The notes: generated by a model not told the origin, from the letters alone. DNA of 37,804 nucleotides from Candidatus Coprenecus avistercoris (GCA_018712275.1 DVHI01000070.1:1-37804); one strand, 5' to 3'. Counted from the stretch's first letter, positions 10,270 through 23,546 are shown. A program made the numbers and translations.

Positions 10270-11574
10270 ATGTACAAAGATATCCATTTTGTAAGCGCGG
10301 ACGAGGCCGTCAAGGTCGTGAAGTCCGGAGACCACATTCACTTCAGCAGTGTGGCCGCAGCCCCCAAAGTGCTGATCGACGCTCTCTGCCGCAGAGGCGA
10401 TGCAGGCGAGCTCAGGGACGTGAGGATCCACCACCTCCACACCGAGGGACCCGCTCCCTACACCGATGCCAAGTATGAGGGAATCTTCTTCCATCAGGCA
10501 TTCTTCGTAGGCGGCAATGTACGCAAGAACGTACAGGCCGGATACGCCGACTACATCCCCATCTTCCTGAGCGAGACCCAGAGGCTCTACCGCAGCGGCG
10601 TGCTGCCCTGCGACGTGGCCATGATCCAAGTGTCCCTCCCCGACAAGCACGGCTACGTATCCATGGGTACCTCCGTGGACGCCTCCCTGGCCGCCGTTGA
10701 GTGCGCCAAGCATGTCATCGCAGTGGTCAACAAGCACGTACCCCGCGCATGGGGTGACGCCATCATCCCCCTGTCGATGATCGACACCTTCGTGGAGTGC
10801 GACTCCGAGCTGGAGCCCGCCCATTTCTCCGAGCCTTCCCCCATCGAGGCCGCTATCGGACGCAACTGCGCCGCCCTGATTGAGGACGGAGCCACCCTCC
10901 AGATGGGTATCGGGGCCATCCCCAACGCAGTGCTCGCACAGCTCGGCGACCACAAGAACCTCGGTATCCACACCGAGATGTTCGCCGACGGCGTACTGCC
11001 CCTCGTAAAGAAAGGCGTCATCAACGGAGCCGAGAAAGGCATCGACAAAGGCAAGATGGTATCGACATTCCTCATGGGCTCGCAGGAAGTCTACGACTTC
11101 ATCGACGACAACCCCATGGTGGCCATGATGGACGTAGGCTACACCAACGACCCCTATGTCATCGCCAAGAACCCCAAGGTGACCGCCATCAACTCAGCCC
11201 TGCAGGTAGACCTCACCGGCCAGGTATGCGCCGACTCCCTCGGCACCAAGTTCTACTCCGGTGTCGGCGGACAGATTGACTTCGTCTACGGAGCATCCCT
11301 CTCCAAGGGCGGCAAGGCCATCATCGCCATGCCCTCAGTGACCAACAAGGGCGTCAGCAAGATAGCCCCGATTCTCACTCCCGGCGCCGGCGTCGTGACC
11401 ACCCGCAACCACATCCACTGGTTCGTAACCGAGTACGGAGCAGTCGACCTCTACGGCAAATCCCTCCAGGAGAGAGCCAAGGCCATCATCAGCGTAGCCC
11501 ATCCCGACCACCAGGAGGAACTGGACCGCGCCGCCTTCGAGCGCTTCGGGCCTCACTACCACTTCGTCGGCTAA
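10270..11574 (+). CDS. Acetyl-CoA hydrolase/transferase family CoA-transferase
   Basis: This 434-residue cytoplasmic enzyme belongs to the family of butyryl-CoA:acetate, 4-hydroxybutyrate and related CoA-transferases. It moves CoA between an acyl-CoA and acetate through a glutamyl-CoA thioester. The catalytic Glu is residue 236 in IHTEMFADG, and the glycine-rich CoA-binding blocks GIGAIPNAVL (upstream) and GVGGQIDF (downstream) are in place. The length of about 430 matches the 4-hydroxybutyrate/butyryl type rather than the roughly 500-residue succinate:acetate type. The acyl substrate cannot be fixed from sequence; the role is likely fermentative acid formation. It is a single-gene unit with its own promoter and a strong terminator at 11599-11640. 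Confidence 0.88.
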   Translation: MYKDIHFVSADEAVKVVKSGDHIHFSSVAAAPKVLIDALCRRGDAGELRDVRIHHLHTEGPAPYTDAKYEGIFFHQAFFVGGNVRKNVQAGYADYIPIFLSETQRLYRSGVLPCDVAMIQVSLPDKHGYVSMGTSVDASLAAVECAKHVIAVVNKHVPRAWGDAIIPLSMIDTFVECDSELEPAHFSEPSPIEAAIGRNCAALIEDGATLQMGIGAIPNAVLAQLGDHKNLGIHTEMFADGVLPLVKKGVINGAEKGIDKGKMVSTFLMGSQEVYDFIDDNPMVAMMDVGYTNDPYVIAKNPKVTAINSALQVDLTGQVCADSLGTKFYSGVGGQIDFVYGASLSKGGKAIIAMPSVTNKGVSKIAPILTPGAGVVTTRNHIHWFVTEYGAVDLYGKSLQERAKAIISVAHPDHQEELDRAAFERFGPHYHFVG

Positions 11575-11598
11575 GCAGCATCCGGCCGACAGTAGGAC

Positions 11599-11640
11599 AA
11601 AGGCAGTCTCCCGCCACCCGGGACGGCTGCCTTTATTTTT
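11599..11640 (+). terminator. Intrinsic terminator of the CoA-transferase gene
   Basis: AAAGGCAG (11599-11606) pairs with CTGCCTTT (11627-11634), with an inner TCCCG/CGGGA stem, followed by TTTATTTTT. Confidence 0.85.
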
Positions 11641-11654
11641 GAGGCTTACGCGAT

Positions 11655-11685
11655 AAAAAAGCCGGTCCTTTGCGGGACCGGCTTT
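11655..11685 (-). terminator. Intrinsic terminator of eno
   Basis: An 11-bp stem AAAGCCGGTCC/GGACCGGCTTT (11658-11668 with 11675-11685) is followed on the minus strand by a run of six T (11660-11655). It lies just past the eno stop and back-to-back with the terminator at 11599. Confidence 0.9.
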
Positions 11686-11708
11686 CATAAACTATGGTAA
11701 TGTGGTTG

Positions 11709-13061
<1,353 letters not shown>

Positions 13062-13090
13062 TTTTTCCGACAGTTTCTTGCCTGCTATGA

Positions 13091-13125
13091 AAAAGGGACG
13101 CCCGTCAAAACGGTACGTCCCTTTA
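13091..13125 (-). terminator. Intrinsic terminator of the rubredoxin gene
   Basis: AAAGGGACG (13092-13100) pairs with CGTCCCTTT (13116-13124), with an inner CCGT/ACGG stem; the minus-strand product ends in a run of T. Confidence 0.85.
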
Positions 13126-13145
13126 TTTCAAAGTAGTACAGACAA

Positions 13146-13307
13146 TTAGTCTACCGGCTCGAAGTCTTCCTTTCCTACTCCGCAAAGAGGGCATACCCAG
13201 TCGGCGGGAAGGTCTTCAAATGCTGTTCCGGGAGCTATTCCGTTGTCAGGATCTCCAGTTGCAGGGTCATAGACCCAATGGCACACTGTGCATTCGTACT
13301 TTTTCAT
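13146..13307 (-). CDS. Rubredoxin
   Basis: A 53-residue frame starts at the ATG at 13307 with [19 protein letters not shown] and ends FEPVD. The two iron-binding knuckles are CTVC (residues 6-9) and CPLCG (about 39-43), and the conserved W-V-Y-D and DWVCPLC surroundings are complete. Rubredoxin binds a single iron atom in a Cys4 site and carries one electron to oxygen- or peroxide-detoxifying enzymes (rubrerythrin, flavodiiron proteins) in anaerobes. The gene is alone, with a terminator downstream. No clear TAnnTTTG box is visible upstream; the AT-rich 70-bp gap to the divergent NUDIX gene includes the 10-bp palindrome ATTCCGGAAT at 13332-13341, which might be a control site. Confidence 0.97.
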   Translation of the reverse strand: MKKYECTVCHWVYDPATGDPDNGIAPGTAFEDLPADWVCPLCGVGKEDFEPVD

Positions 13308-13375
13308 TCTGTAAAATTTTAAATTAAATGTATTCCGGAATGCTAAGGTACTTTTTTTATTTTTAAATTCGCAAC

Positions 13376-13990
13376 ATGAAAACGATTTTCTTCAATTCGC
13401 GGTCCCTCATCCTCTGCGGCGAGGACCGTCCCGGAGACGAGGACCCGGGAGCCGTCATCATGGTGGACAACGGCGAGGAAGCTCTCTCCGAGGCAGTAAG
13501 GACCATTGATACCAATGAGAACATCTCCCGTCTCTACATCCTCTGTCAGAATATCGAGGACACCTACAACCGCCTCCGCACCCGCTTCACTGAAATCGAT
13601 GCGGCTGGAGGTCTGGTGCGCGACTCCAACGGACAGTACCTGCTGATACTGCGCAACGGCATCTGGGATCTGCCCAAGGGGAAGAGAGAGAAGGGAGAGG
13701 ACGTAGCCCAGACCGCAGTCCGGGAAGTCATGGAGGAGACAGGCATCCCTGCTCCTGAGGAAGGACAGCTGATCTGTGTGACCGACCACACCTACCGCCG
13801 CGACGGACAGTTCGTGCTGAAACACACCCACTGGTACGCGATGAAACTCGCACAGCCGTGCTCTACAAAACCTCAGACAGAGGAGGGCATCACCCGGACA
13901 GCCTGGGTCCCTGCCGGAGAAATCGGCAACTATGCCAGCCAGAGCTATCCCTCCATCCGGGAAGTCCTTCACACAGCCGGACTGGTATAG
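13376..13990 (+). CDS. NUDIX hydrolase
   Basis: The 204-residue protein has a full Nudix box at about residues 101-124: GKREKGED then [14 protein letters not shown], fitting G-x5-E-x7-REUxEExGU. Such enzymes hydrolyse a nucleoside diphosphate linked to another group; the substrate cannot be told from the motif. The N-terminal 75 residues ([17 protein letters not shown]...) are an extra domain seen in Bacteroidales relatives and may help select substrate. The ATG at 13376 follows an AT-rich leader without a clear -7 box. It is convergent with the lolA-like gene, 28 bases apart. Confidence 0.92.
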   Translation: MKTIFFNSRSLILCGEDRPGDEDPGAVIMVDNGEEALSEAVRTIDTNENISRLYILCQNIEDTYNRLRTRFTEIDAAGGLVRDSNGQYLLILRNGIWDLPKGKREKGEDVAQTAVREVMEETGIPAPEEGQLICVTDHTYRRDGQFVLKHTHWYAMKLAQPCSTKPQTEEGITRTAWVPAGEIGNYASQSYPSIREVLHTAGLV

Positions 13991-14018
13991 TATCAGCAGG
14001 TCCGGAAACCGGAATCAA

Positions 14019-14726
14019 TCAACGCAAATCCGTAATGTAGACATCCGGATTCTCCAGCAGGCTTTCCGGAGGTGTCCACTCTTCCTGAGCCAATGCTCCG
14101 AGTCCCCTTGCGGACAGAATCCGCAGGTCATACTTGTCCCCGTTGCGGCTCTCATACACTATCGACACCGGCAGCAGTGTCTTCTGTGAAACGGTGAATT
14201 CTATCAGGATATAGGCCGCATTGCGGTCCTTGGAGGCCATGGACAGCTGCCATGCGCCCTGCCCGTCCACAGGCGCTGCTGTTCCGCGCACCTGTCCGCG
14301 GAAAGTGTAGTCCCCGGGACGCGCCTTGCGCAGGACAGCGAAAGGATTCTCTGCCGGGTCCGTAGAAGCCGTATCATGCGGAAATACCGTAATCTCCTGA
14401 GCCCCCTCGTCATATATCCACTTTGAGACCCCGTCACAGTAAACAGTCAGCACCGAGCCTTCCAGACGGAAACATTCTCCCTGCGCGATAAATCTTCCGG
14501 ACTCTTCCCCCAGCAGGTCCCCTGCCCCGTTCTCCGCACGGAACTCGAAAGTAAACTCAGCAGCGCCCAACGCATCCAGAGCCTGCCTCATCCGGTCGAG
14601 CAGTTCTTCAGGCTTAGGCGCACGGCTTCCGGAGGCAACCTGGGCCGCCGCCCTCTGTCCCTGCAACAGGAGACAGAGGCAGAATATTGACATTATTATA
14701 AAGGAGTGCCTGTTAAATTTTCTCAT
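14019..14726 (-). CDS. LolA-like outer-membrane lipoprotein carrier
   Basis: The 235-residue exported protein has a signal peptide (FIIMSIFCLCLLLQGQRAAA, cut near AAAQ). The mature part resembles LolA: an N-terminal helix with EELLDRMRQALDAL, then an open half-barrel with FTFEFRAEN, FRLEGSVLTVYCDGVSKWIY and, late, SIVYESRNGDKYDL. LolA carries lipoproteins across the periplasm to the outer membrane. The gene follows ftsK by 12 bases; an ftsK-lolA pair is widespread in Bacteroidota and other bacteria, which supports the call. The overall similarity is moderate, so another periplasmic carrier function is possible. Confidence 0.8.
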   Translation of the reverse strand: MRKFNRHSFIIMSIFCLCLLLQGQRAAAQVASGSRAPKPEELLDRMRQALDALGAAEFTFEFRAENGAGDLLGEESGRFIAQGECFRLEGSVLTVYCDGVSKWIYDEGAQEITVFPHDTASTDPAENPFAVLRKARPGDYTFRGQVRGTAAPVDGQGAWQLSMASKDRNAAYILIEFTVSQKTLLPVSIVYESRNGDKYDLRILSARGLGALAQEEWTPPESLLENPDVYITDLR

Positions 14727-14738
14727 TTTCCTAAACCA

Positions 14739-17377
<2,639 letters not shown>

Positions 17378-17396
<19 letters not shown>

Positions 17397-18040
17397 TTGT
17401 TCTTCTTATTCTTGTTGCGTCCCTGCTGCCGGAACTGATTGCGTCCGGGCTGGTTTCCGGTAGGCAGGATCATACCGGGTCTGGTGAATTTCTCCTTGTC
17501 CGACACACTTTCCAGATGAATGTGCTCCGGAACTCTGAGAGTACCGCCCGAAAGCCTCTCTATATCCTTGAAGATGGTCTCGTCCGACACTGAGTCCTTG
17601 TTCCATATCAGATACTGCTGCCTCATGTACACGGCCATGGACTTGATCATCCGGTCGCGTGTCTCGTCCTCGGGCATGGCGGCGATGACCTTTATCATAT
17701 TCTGGATATTGCGGCCGTAATGGGCGGCTGCCAGCGGCTCCTTGGGCATGGGCACGATGTCGGGAGGAGTTGAGAACTCTTCCTTGGTAGGTACCGGATA
17801 GGGTGAGTCCACGTCCAGGTCGAAGCCGGCGATGAACTGCACGTGGTCCCAGAGCTTATGCTTGTAGTCAGGCTGCTCGGTCAGATGAGGATTGAGTATC
17901 TCCATCACCGAAACCACGGCGCGGATCTGCTCGTTGCGCTTCTCGCGGTCGGGTATCTGCTTGACGTGTTCTATCATTTTCTGGATGTGTCTCCCGTATT
18001 CGGGCATTATCAGTTTCTCTCGGTTGGTGTTGTAATCCAT
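17378..18040 (-). CDS. DUF4290 family protein
   Basis: The 220-residue soluble protein begins at the ATG at 18040 (MDYNTNREKLIMPEYGRHIQ); an upstream extension to 18070 would begin inside the -7 box. It matches DUF4290, a Bacteroidota-restricted family of unknown function, with blocks REKLIMPEYGRHIQKMIEH, YKHKLWDHVQFIAGFDLD and AHYGRNIQNMIKVIA. The two YGR-x-IQ-x-MI blocks (about residues 13 and 107) suggest an internal duplication. The C-terminal 25 residues are Gln/Asn/Lys-rich (RNQFRQQGRNKNKKNKWKKQ), probably disordered and basic. The gene overlaps ftsK by 19 bases and is the first of a DUF4290-ftsK-lolA unit, hinting at a role linked to division or the chromosome. Confidence 0.88.
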
Positions 18041-18069
18041 TTGCGTTATAGAGCAGTTAAAAATTTCCA

Positions 18070-18077
18070 CAAAGATA
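18070..18077 (-). promoter_or_regulatory. -7 box of the DUF4290-ftsK-lolA unit
   Basis: TATCTTTG on the minus strand, 29 bases ahead of the ATG at 18040, and identical to the divergent box at 18101-18108. Confidence 0.7.
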
Positions 18078-18100
18078 GTTTTTTTAGATTAGGTTTTGAG

Positions 18101-18108
18101 TATCTTTG
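18101..18108 (+). promoter_or_regulatory. -7 box of rfbD
   Basis: TATCTTTG, 19 bases before the ATG at 18128. With the minus-strand box it forms an inverted repeat with a 23-bp spacer. Confidence 0.7.
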
Positions 18109-18127
18109 CGCCACAATTTTAGGAAAG

Positions 18128-18997
18128 ATGGAAAACATTCTGATTACCGGCGCTGACGGACAACTCGGTAGCGAGCTCCGCGGCCTCACACAGGGAGAAA
18201 GCGGCACCAACTGGCTGTACACGGACATCCATGAGCTAGACATCACTGACGCAGCAGCCGTGGAGGACTACATTAGCGCCCACGGAGTCACCAGGATCAT
18301 CAACTGCGCCGCATACAATGCCGTAGACCAGGCTGAAACCGACACAGACGCCGCCATCAGGCTCAATGTCACAGGCCCCATGAACCTTGCAGAAGCCGCT
18401 GCGCGCCACGGGATATACCTTATACACATATCCACCGACTTCGTATTCGACGGAACCAAGACATCGCCCTACCACGAGAGCGACCGTCCCGCCCCTCTTT
18501 CCGAGTACGGACGTACCAAACTGGCAGGCGAGACCGCCGTCAAGCGCTCCGGCTGCCTCTCGGTAATCATCCGCACGTCATGGCTTTACTCCCCCCTCGG
18601 ACAGAAAAATTTCGTCAGGACGATGCTCCGGCTCGGAGAAGAGGAGGAAATAGTAAAAGTGGTGTACGACCAGAAAGGTTCTCCCACTTACGCCCGTGAC
18701 CTGGCCGAGGCCATCCTTCACATCATCCCCCAGCTGGATGCCGTTCCCCGCTATGGAGAAGTCTTCCACTATGCTGACGAAGGCTGCTGCACCAAAGCTG
18801 AATTCGCACAGAAGATCATCACTCTCAAGCATCTGGACAATGACTGCGATATCGTTCCGGTACCCACCTCGGAGTTCCCGGCCCCGGCACAGCGTCCCGC
18901 CTATTCAGTTCTGGACAAATCCCTGATCACGACAGTCTTCGGAGTGAAAGTCCCCCTATGGGAACGGAGCCTGTCAAAAGCGATAAGGCTGTTCTGA
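18128..18997 (+). CDS. rfbD: dTDP-4-dehydrorhamnose reductase
   Basis: The 289-residue enzyme reduces dTDP-4-dehydrorhamnose to dTDP-L-rhamnose with NAD(P)H, the last step of rhamnose donor synthesis. The start is the ATG at 18128 (MENILITGADGQLGSELRG), which opens with the GxxGxxG nucleotide-binding loop and follows the promoter; a long upstream in-frame extension is antisense to DUF4290 and is rejected. The catalytic YGRTK (Y-x3-K) lies near residue 128 and the block STDFVFDGTKTSPYHE near 105. The 3' end overlaps the convergent rfbC gene by 24 bases. The rfbA and rfbB genes are not in the window. Confidence 0.95.
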   Translation: MENILITGADGQLGSELRGLTQGESGTNWLYTDIHELDITDAAAVEDYISAHGVTRIINCAAYNAVDQAETDTDAAIRLNVTGPMNLAEAAARHGIYLIHISTDFVFDGTKTSPYHESDRPAPLSEYGRTKLAGETAVKRSGCLSVIIRTSWLYSPLGQKNFVRTMLRLGEEEEIVKVVYDQKGSPTYARDLAEAILHIIPQLDAVPRYGEVFHYADEGCCTKAEFAQKIITLKHLDNDCDIVPVPTSEFPAPAQRPAYSVLDKSLITTVFGVKVPLWERSLSKAIRLF

Positions 18998-19525
18998 CAG
19001 CAGGGGTGCCTTCCGGTCCTTGTCCGAGAGGATCAGAGGACATCCGGGATTCATCCATTCCACCCCTACGGCCGGATCGTCCCAGCGGACAGAACCCTCG
19101 GAGGACGGTTCGTAGAATTCCCCGCACTTGTACTGAAAAACAGTATCGTCCTCAAGCGTCAGGAATCCATGGGCAAAACCCTCGGAAAGGTAGAACATGC
19201 GCTTGTTCTCCCCGCTCAGCACCACTGAGAAATACTTTCCGAATGTAGGAGAGCCCGCCCTGAGGTCCAGGGCCACATCCTGTACGGCCCCGCGCACCAC
19301 CCGCACCAACTTGGACTGGGCATGCGGCGACTTCTGGAAATGCATGCCGCGTAGGACACCCCGGGAGGACATGGACTCATTGTCCTGCACGAAATGCACG
19401 TCAAGCCCGGTGGCCGCCCGGAAATCCCTTTCGGAGAAAACCTCCATAAAGTAACCTCTGGAATCCCCGAAAACCTTGGGCTCCAAGACGAAAAGACCTT
19501 CAATATCCGTTTTTACAATATTCAT
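18974..19525 (-). CDS. rfbC: dTDP-4-dehydrorhamnose 3,5-epimerase
   Basis: The 183-residue cupin enzyme makes dTDP-4-dehydro-L-rhamnose, the substrate of the neighbouring rfbD product. The start is the ATG at 19525 (MNIVKTDIEGLFVLEPKVFG); seven upstream codons lie between promoter and start and are not used. Signature blocks are GYFMEVFSERDF, FVQDNESMSSRGVLRGMHFQ with the catalytic His region, AVQDVALDLR, and FAHGFLTLEDDTVFQYKC with the catalytic Tyr nearby. The C terminus (LLSEQPYRF) is encoded within the 24-base overlap with rfbD. The gene has its own promoter that shares a dyad with the hisS promoter. Length is typical. Confidence 0.96.
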   Translation of the reverse strand: MNIVKTDIEGLFVLEPKVFGDSRGYFMEVFSERDFRAATGLDVHFVQDNESMSSRGVLRGMHFQKSPHAQSKLVRVVRGAVQDVALDLRAGSPTFGKYFSVVLSGENKRMFYLSEGFAHGFLTLEDDTVFQYKCGEFYEPSSEGSVRWDDPAVGVEWMNPGCPLILSDKDRKAPLLSEQPYRF

Positions 19526-19543
19526 GATTTTTAAATTTATGCG

Positions 19544-19551
19544 CAAATGTA
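19544..19551 (-). promoter_or_regulatory. -7 box of rfbC within a dyad
   Basis: TACATTTG on the minus strand. It is the left part of a 29-bp imperfect palindrome (19543-19571, 12 of 14 paired positions match) that also contains the hisS box. Confidence 0.65.
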
Positions 19552-19562
19552 GAAAACGTTTC

Positions 19563-19570
19563 TAAATTTG
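19563..19570 (+). promoter_or_regulatory. -7 box of hisS within a dyad
   Basis: TAAATTTG, 20 bases before the ATG at 19591. Only 11 bp separate it from the divergent rfbC box, too close for both promoters to be occupied at once. Confidence 0.65.
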
Positions 19571-19590
19571 CAGTTCAAAACCATCCGAAT

Positions 19591-20949
19591 ATGACGCAAA
19601 AACCATCCATACCCAAAGGCACCCGGGATTTCGGTCCTTCCGAGATGGCCGGACGCAACTACATCTTCGACACTGTCAAAGCCGTTTTCCGCAAATACGG
19701 ATACTCTCCCATCGAGACTCCGGCGATGGAAAACCTCTCCACCCTGCTGGGCAAATACGGGGAGGAAGGAGACAAGCTCCTCTTCAAGATTCTCAACTCC
19801 GGAGACGCATTCAGCGACATCCGGCAGATGCCGTCCGCCGAGCTCTCCGAGGCAGGCAGCAACTCTCTGGCCCTGAAAGTCTGCGAGAAAGGGCTGCGCT
19901 ATGACCTGACGGTGCCTTTCGCGAGGTTCGTGGTCCAGCACCGCAACGAGCTGACATTCCCCTTCAAGCGGTACCAGATCCAGCCGGTATGGAGGGCCGA
20001 TCGTCCCCAGAAAGGCCGCTACCGCGAGTTCTACCAGTGCGATGTGGACGTAGTGGGCTCCGACTCCCTGCTCTACGAACTGGAGATGGTGCAGATAGTC
20101 GACGAGGTATTCCGAAACATGGGCATCGGCGTGAGAATCAAGATCAACAACCGCAAGATCCTCTCCGGCCTGGCCGAGATCTCCGGCCAGAGTGACAAGC
20201 TCACCGATATCACAGTCGCCATCGACAAGATAGATAAAATAGGTCTGGACGCCGTCAAGGTCGAACTGGCCGAGCGCGGTGTCCTGCCCGGGAGCATAGC
20301 CCGCATCGAGCCTGTCCTGACCCTGACAGGCAGCACAGAGGAGAAAATCACAGCCATGAGGCACATCCTCGAAGGTTCTCAGACCGGCATGCGCGGCCTG
20401 GACGAACTGGAAGAGCTCTTCCGCCTCATCCGCGAGGCCGGAGTAGCAGCGGAGACCGAGTTCGACCTCTCCCTGGCCCGCGGCCTGAACTACTACACCG
20501 GCGCCATCTTCGAGGTAAAGGCCCTGGACTTCACCATCGGCAGCATCTGCGGAGGCGGACGCTATGACGACCTCACCGGCATATTCGGCCTCAGCGACAC
20601 CTCCGGAGTAGGCATCTCATTCGGCGCCGACCGGATTTACGACGTACTCGCCGGCCTGGACAAATTCCCCAAGGAGGCCGTCAGCGGTACCGAATACCTC
20701 TTCGCCAACATGGGCCAGGCCACCCTTCCCTATATATTGAGCGCCGCTGCCCGCTGCCGTGCCGCCGGACACTCCTGCGAGATATACCCCGACGCTGCGA
20801 AACTCCGCAAGCAATTCGAATATGCCGACCGCAAAGGCATAAAATTCATAGTACTCGCCGGAGAAGACGAAGCCGCATCCAACGAACTGACTATAAAGGA
20901 TATCCAAAAAGGAGAGCAGAAAAAAATCAAAATTTCCGAAATGTTTTAA
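19591..20949 (+). CDS. hisS: Histidyl-tRNA synthetase
   Basis: The 452-residue class II synthetase charges tRNA-His. Motif 1 lies around residues 5-45 ([20 protein letters not shown]), motif 2 around 100-150 ([12 protein letters not shown] and [19 protein letters not shown]), the histidine-binding HisA block [15 protein letters not shown] is near 295, and motif 3 [13 protein letters not shown] near 320 continues into [12 protein letters not shown]. The C-terminal anticodon-binding domain (about 365-450) is complete. Length is usual for the Bacteroidota type. A small hairpin that contains the stop codon in its loop appears to end the transcript just ahead of the tRNA gene. Confidence 0.98.
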   Translation: MTQKPSIPKGTRDFGPSEMAGRNYIFDTVKAVFRKYGYSPIETPAMENLSTLLGKYGEEGDKLLFKILNSGDAFSDIRQMPSAELSEAGSNSLALKVCEKGLRYDLTVPFARFVVQHRNELTFPFKRYQIQPVWRADRPQKGRYREFYQCDVDVVGSDSLLYELEMVQIVDEVFRNMGIGVRIKINNRKILSGLAEISGQSDKLTDITVAIDKIDKIGLDAVKVELAERGVLPGSIARIEPVLTLTGSTEEKITAMRHILEGSQTGMRGLDELEELFRLIREAGVAAETEFDLSLARGLNYYTGAIFEVKALDFTIGSICGGGRYDDLTGIFGLSDTSGVGISFGADRIYDVLAGLDKFPKEAVSGTEYLFANMGQATLPYILSAAARCRAAGHSCEIYPDAAKLRKQFEYADRKGIKFIVLAGEDEAASNELTIKDIQKGEQKKIKISEMF

Positions 20950-20961
20950 CAACATTTTTTT
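20939..20961 (+). terminator. Weak terminator at the hisS stop codon
   Basis: AAATGTT (20939-20945) pairs with AACATTT (20951-20957), followed by a run of T. The TAA stop is in the loop. The stem is AT-rich, so strength is doubtful. Confidence 0.5.
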
Positions 20962-20989
20962 GGATTTTATAAATTTTTATATACTTTTG
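20960..20989 (+). promoter_or_regulatory. Promoter of the initiator tRNA gene
   Basis: TTG (20960-20962), exactly 19 nt, TACTTTTG (20982-20989): a near-ideal Bacteroidota promoter. The tRNA begins 45 bases downstream, leaving a 5' leader for processing. Confidence 0.75.
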
Positions 20990-21033
20990 CAGTCTCAATC
21001 GGAAATTAATCCTTAATATAGGAAGCAATATAC

Positions 21034-21106
<73 letters not shown>

Positions 21107-21120
21107 CAAAAAAGACAGAA

Positions 21121-21151
21121 GCCGCCGGATTTGTTATCCGGCGGTTTTTTT
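21121..21151 (+). terminator. Intrinsic terminator of the tRNA gene
   Basis: CCGCCGGAT (21122-21130) pairs with ATCCGGCGG (21136-21144) around a 5-nt loop, followed by seven T. It isolates the tRNA from the malic enzyme gene. Confidence 0.92.
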
Positions 21152-21185
21152 ACTATATTCGCGGACTACTTAAGACGAATGCAGT

Positions 21186-23522
21186 ATGTCAGACAACAAT
21201 AAGAAAGCGGCCCTGGACTATCACCGCCTCGGCCGGCCGGGCAAGATCGAGACCCTGCCCACCAAACCCTACTCGTCGCAGCATGACCTTTCCCTGGCCT
21301 ACTCCCCAGGAGTGGCTTACCCATGCCTGGAGATCAAGGAACGTGCCGAGGACTCATACGAATACACCAACAAAGGCAATCTCATGGCGGTCATCTCCAA
21401 TGGAACGGCGGTGCTCGGCCTGGGCGATATAGGAGCCCTTGCCGGCAAACCGGTAATGGAGGGCAAGGCCCTATTGTTCAAGATATTCGCCGGACTGGAC
21501 TGCTACGACATCGAGCTGGATGAGAAAGACCCCGAGAAATTCATCGCTGCCGTCAAGGCCATTGCCCCCACCTTCGGAGGCATCAACCTCGAGGACATCA
21601 AGGCCCCCGAATGCTTCGAGATAGAGCGCAGGCTCAAGGAAGAGTGCGACATCCCCGTGATGCACGACGACCAGCACGGCACGGCCATCATCTCAGCCGC
21701 AGGCCTGCTCAACGCCCTGGAGCTGCAGAACAAGAAGATAGAGGACATCCGGCTGGTGGTCAACGGAGCCGGTGCCGCCGCCATCGCCTGCACCAACCTC
21801 TACATCGAGCTCGGTGTGCGCCGCGAGAACATCGTAATGTGCGACAGCAAGGGAGTCATCTCCACTTCCCGCACCGACCTCAACGCCATGAAGCGGACCT
21901 TCGCCACTGACCGCGACGTGCACACCCTGGCCGAAGCCCTTGTCGGCGCCGACGTCTTCCTGGGCCTTTCCGTACGCAACGTCCTGACCAAGGAGATGAT
22001 CCGCACGATGGCCGACCGCCCGGTCGTATTTGCCCTGGCCAATCCCGACCCCGAGATAGAGTATTCCGAGGCGATGGCCTCCCGCGATGACCTGATATTC
22101 GCCACCGGCCGCTCGGACTATCCCAACCAGATCAACAACGTCCTCGGATTCCCCTACATCTTCCGCGGAGCCCTTGACGTACGCGCGAAAGCCATCAACG
22201 AGGAGATGAAGCTGGCCGCAGTCTACGCCATAGCCGCACTGGCCAAGCAGCCGGTCCCCTCTGTCGTCAATGCCGCCTACAACATCGAGGAGAACATCCG
22301 CTACGGACGCCACTACATCCTGCCCAAACCGCTGGATCCCAGGCTGCTCTCGGCAGTAGCCCCTGCTGTGGCCAAGGCCGCCATGAGCTCCGGAGTGGCC
22401 CGGAGGCCCGTCACCGACTGGGACGAATACGAGGAGCACCTGCAGGAAATGATGGGCTACGACAACAAGCTCGTCCGCCGCTTCGCCGATGTGGCCCGCT
22501 GCCAGCCCATGCGGGTGGTATTCGGAGAAGGCAATACGGACAATATGCTGGAGGCAGCCGTACAGGCCGGCGCAGAGGGACTCTGCCGCCCCGTCCTGCT
22601 GGGCAATGCGGAGCTAATCGGCAAGAGAGCCGCAGACCTGGGCCTGTCGCTCAAGGACGTGGAGGTGGTCAATCCCAGACATCCGGACGAGAAGGCCCGC
22701 AGGGAAAGCTACGCGGAGGCCCTGGCCACCAAGCTCGCCCGCAAGGGGTACACCCGCCAGGACGCCTACGAGAAGATGTTCGACCGCAACTACTTCGGCA
22801 TGATGATGGTCGAGAGCGGAGACGCGGACGCCTTCATCGCCGGCACCTATACCAACAACGTGGCGGTAGCCTCCATCGCCCGCGACATCATCGGCATCCG
22901 TCAGGGATTCAGCACCTTCGCGACGATGCACATCCTCAACACCAAGCGCGGAGTATTCTTCCTGGCCGACACGATGATCAACGAGCACACCGATGCCTCC
23001 ACCCTGGTGGACATCGCCCGCCTCACTACCGGAGCCGTGGAATACTATGCCTTCGACCCAGTAATAGCCATGCTCTCCTACAGCAACTTCGGGTCCAACC
23101 TGCACGAAGGAGCGACACCTGCATCCTGCCAGTCCGGCACCTGCGGCACACCCTCGGCCGTCCATCAGGCCGTTGAGCTCCTCCACGAGCGCTACCCCGA
23201 CATGGTGGTAGACGGAGAGATGCGCATGGACATGGCCCTTAACCGTCAGCTGCGCGACCGGACCTATCCGTTCAACCGCCTGTACGGCAAGGAAGTCAAC
23301 ACCCTGATCTTCCCTGACCTCAACTCATCCTCCGCCGCCTGGCGCATGATGATGGAAATGGGCACAGGAGAGGCCATCGGCCCTATCCAGATAGGCCTCA
23401 ACAAGCCGGTGCACTTCATCTCGGTGGAAGCCCCCGTGCGGGAGATAGTCAACCTGGCCACCCTCGCATCCCTGGACGCCGCCATCTACCTCAAGGCCGG
23501 CAACTGCCTGCTCGACAGATAA
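21186..23522 (+). CDS. maeB: NADP-type malic enzyme fused to a phosphotransacetylase-like domain
   Basis: The 778-residue fusion has a malic enzyme part (about 1-430) and a phosphate acetyl/butyryltransferase-like part (about 440-778). The first decarboxylates malate to pyruvate with [19 protein letters not shown] near 35, the acid region [19 protein letters not shown] near 160, and the nucleotide loop [16 protein letters not shown] near 185. The second ([35 protein letters not shown]) probably binds acetyl-CoA as a regulator rather than acting as a catalyst, as known for MaeB. Length matches this fused type. The peroxiredoxin gene follows after 24 bases, suggesting a shared transcript. No TAnnTTTG box is clear in the 35 bases between the tRNA terminator and the start. 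Confidence 0.96.
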   Translation: MSDNNKKAALDYHRLGRPGKIETLPTKPYSSQHDLSLAYSPGVAYPCLEIKERAEDSYEYTNKGNLMAVISNGTAVLGLGDIGALAGKPVMEGKALLFKIFAGLDCYDIELDEKDPEKFIAAVKAIAPTFGGINLEDIKAPECFEIERRLKEECDIPVMHDDQHGTAIISAAGLLNALELQNKKIEDIRLVVNGAGAAAIACTNLYIELGVRRENIVMCDSKGVISTSRTDLNAMKRTFATDRDVHTLAEALVGADVFLGLSVRNVLTKEMIRTMADRPVVFALANPDPEIEYSEAMASRDDLIFATGRSDYPNQINNVLGFPYIFRGALDVRAKAINEEMKLAAVYAIAALAKQPVPSVVNAAYNIEENIRYGRHYILPKPLDPRLLSAVAPAVAKAAMSSGVARRPVTDWDEYEEHLQEMMGYDNKLVRRFADVARCQPMRVVFGEGNTDNMLEAAVQAGAEGLCRPVLLGNAELIGKRAADLGLSLKDVEVVNPRHPDEKARRESYAEALATKLARKGYTRQDAYEKMFDRNYFGMMMVESGDADAFIAGTYTNNVAVASIARDIIGIRQGFSTFATMHILNTKRGVFFLADTMINEHTDASTLVDIARLTTGAVEYYAFDPVIAMLSYSNFGSNLHEGATPASCQSGTCGTPSAVHQAVELLHERYPDMVVDGEMRMDMALNRQLRDRTYPFNRLYGKEVNTLIFPDLNSSSAAWRMMMEMGTGEAIGPIQIGLNKPVHFISVEAPVREIVNLATLASLDAAIYLKAGNCLLDR

Positions 23523-23546
23523 TCACCTTATAAACAGACACTCATC

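Noticed and set aside
13332..13341. ATTCCGGAAT palindrome as a firm operator
   Set aside because: A single 10-bp palindrome between divergent genes is too short to call without comparison; mentioned only in the rubredoxin entry.
17843..18127. N-terminal extension of rfbD
   Set aside because: It is antisense to the DUF4290 gene and precedes the rfbD promoter; the GxxGxxG loop sits at the chosen start.
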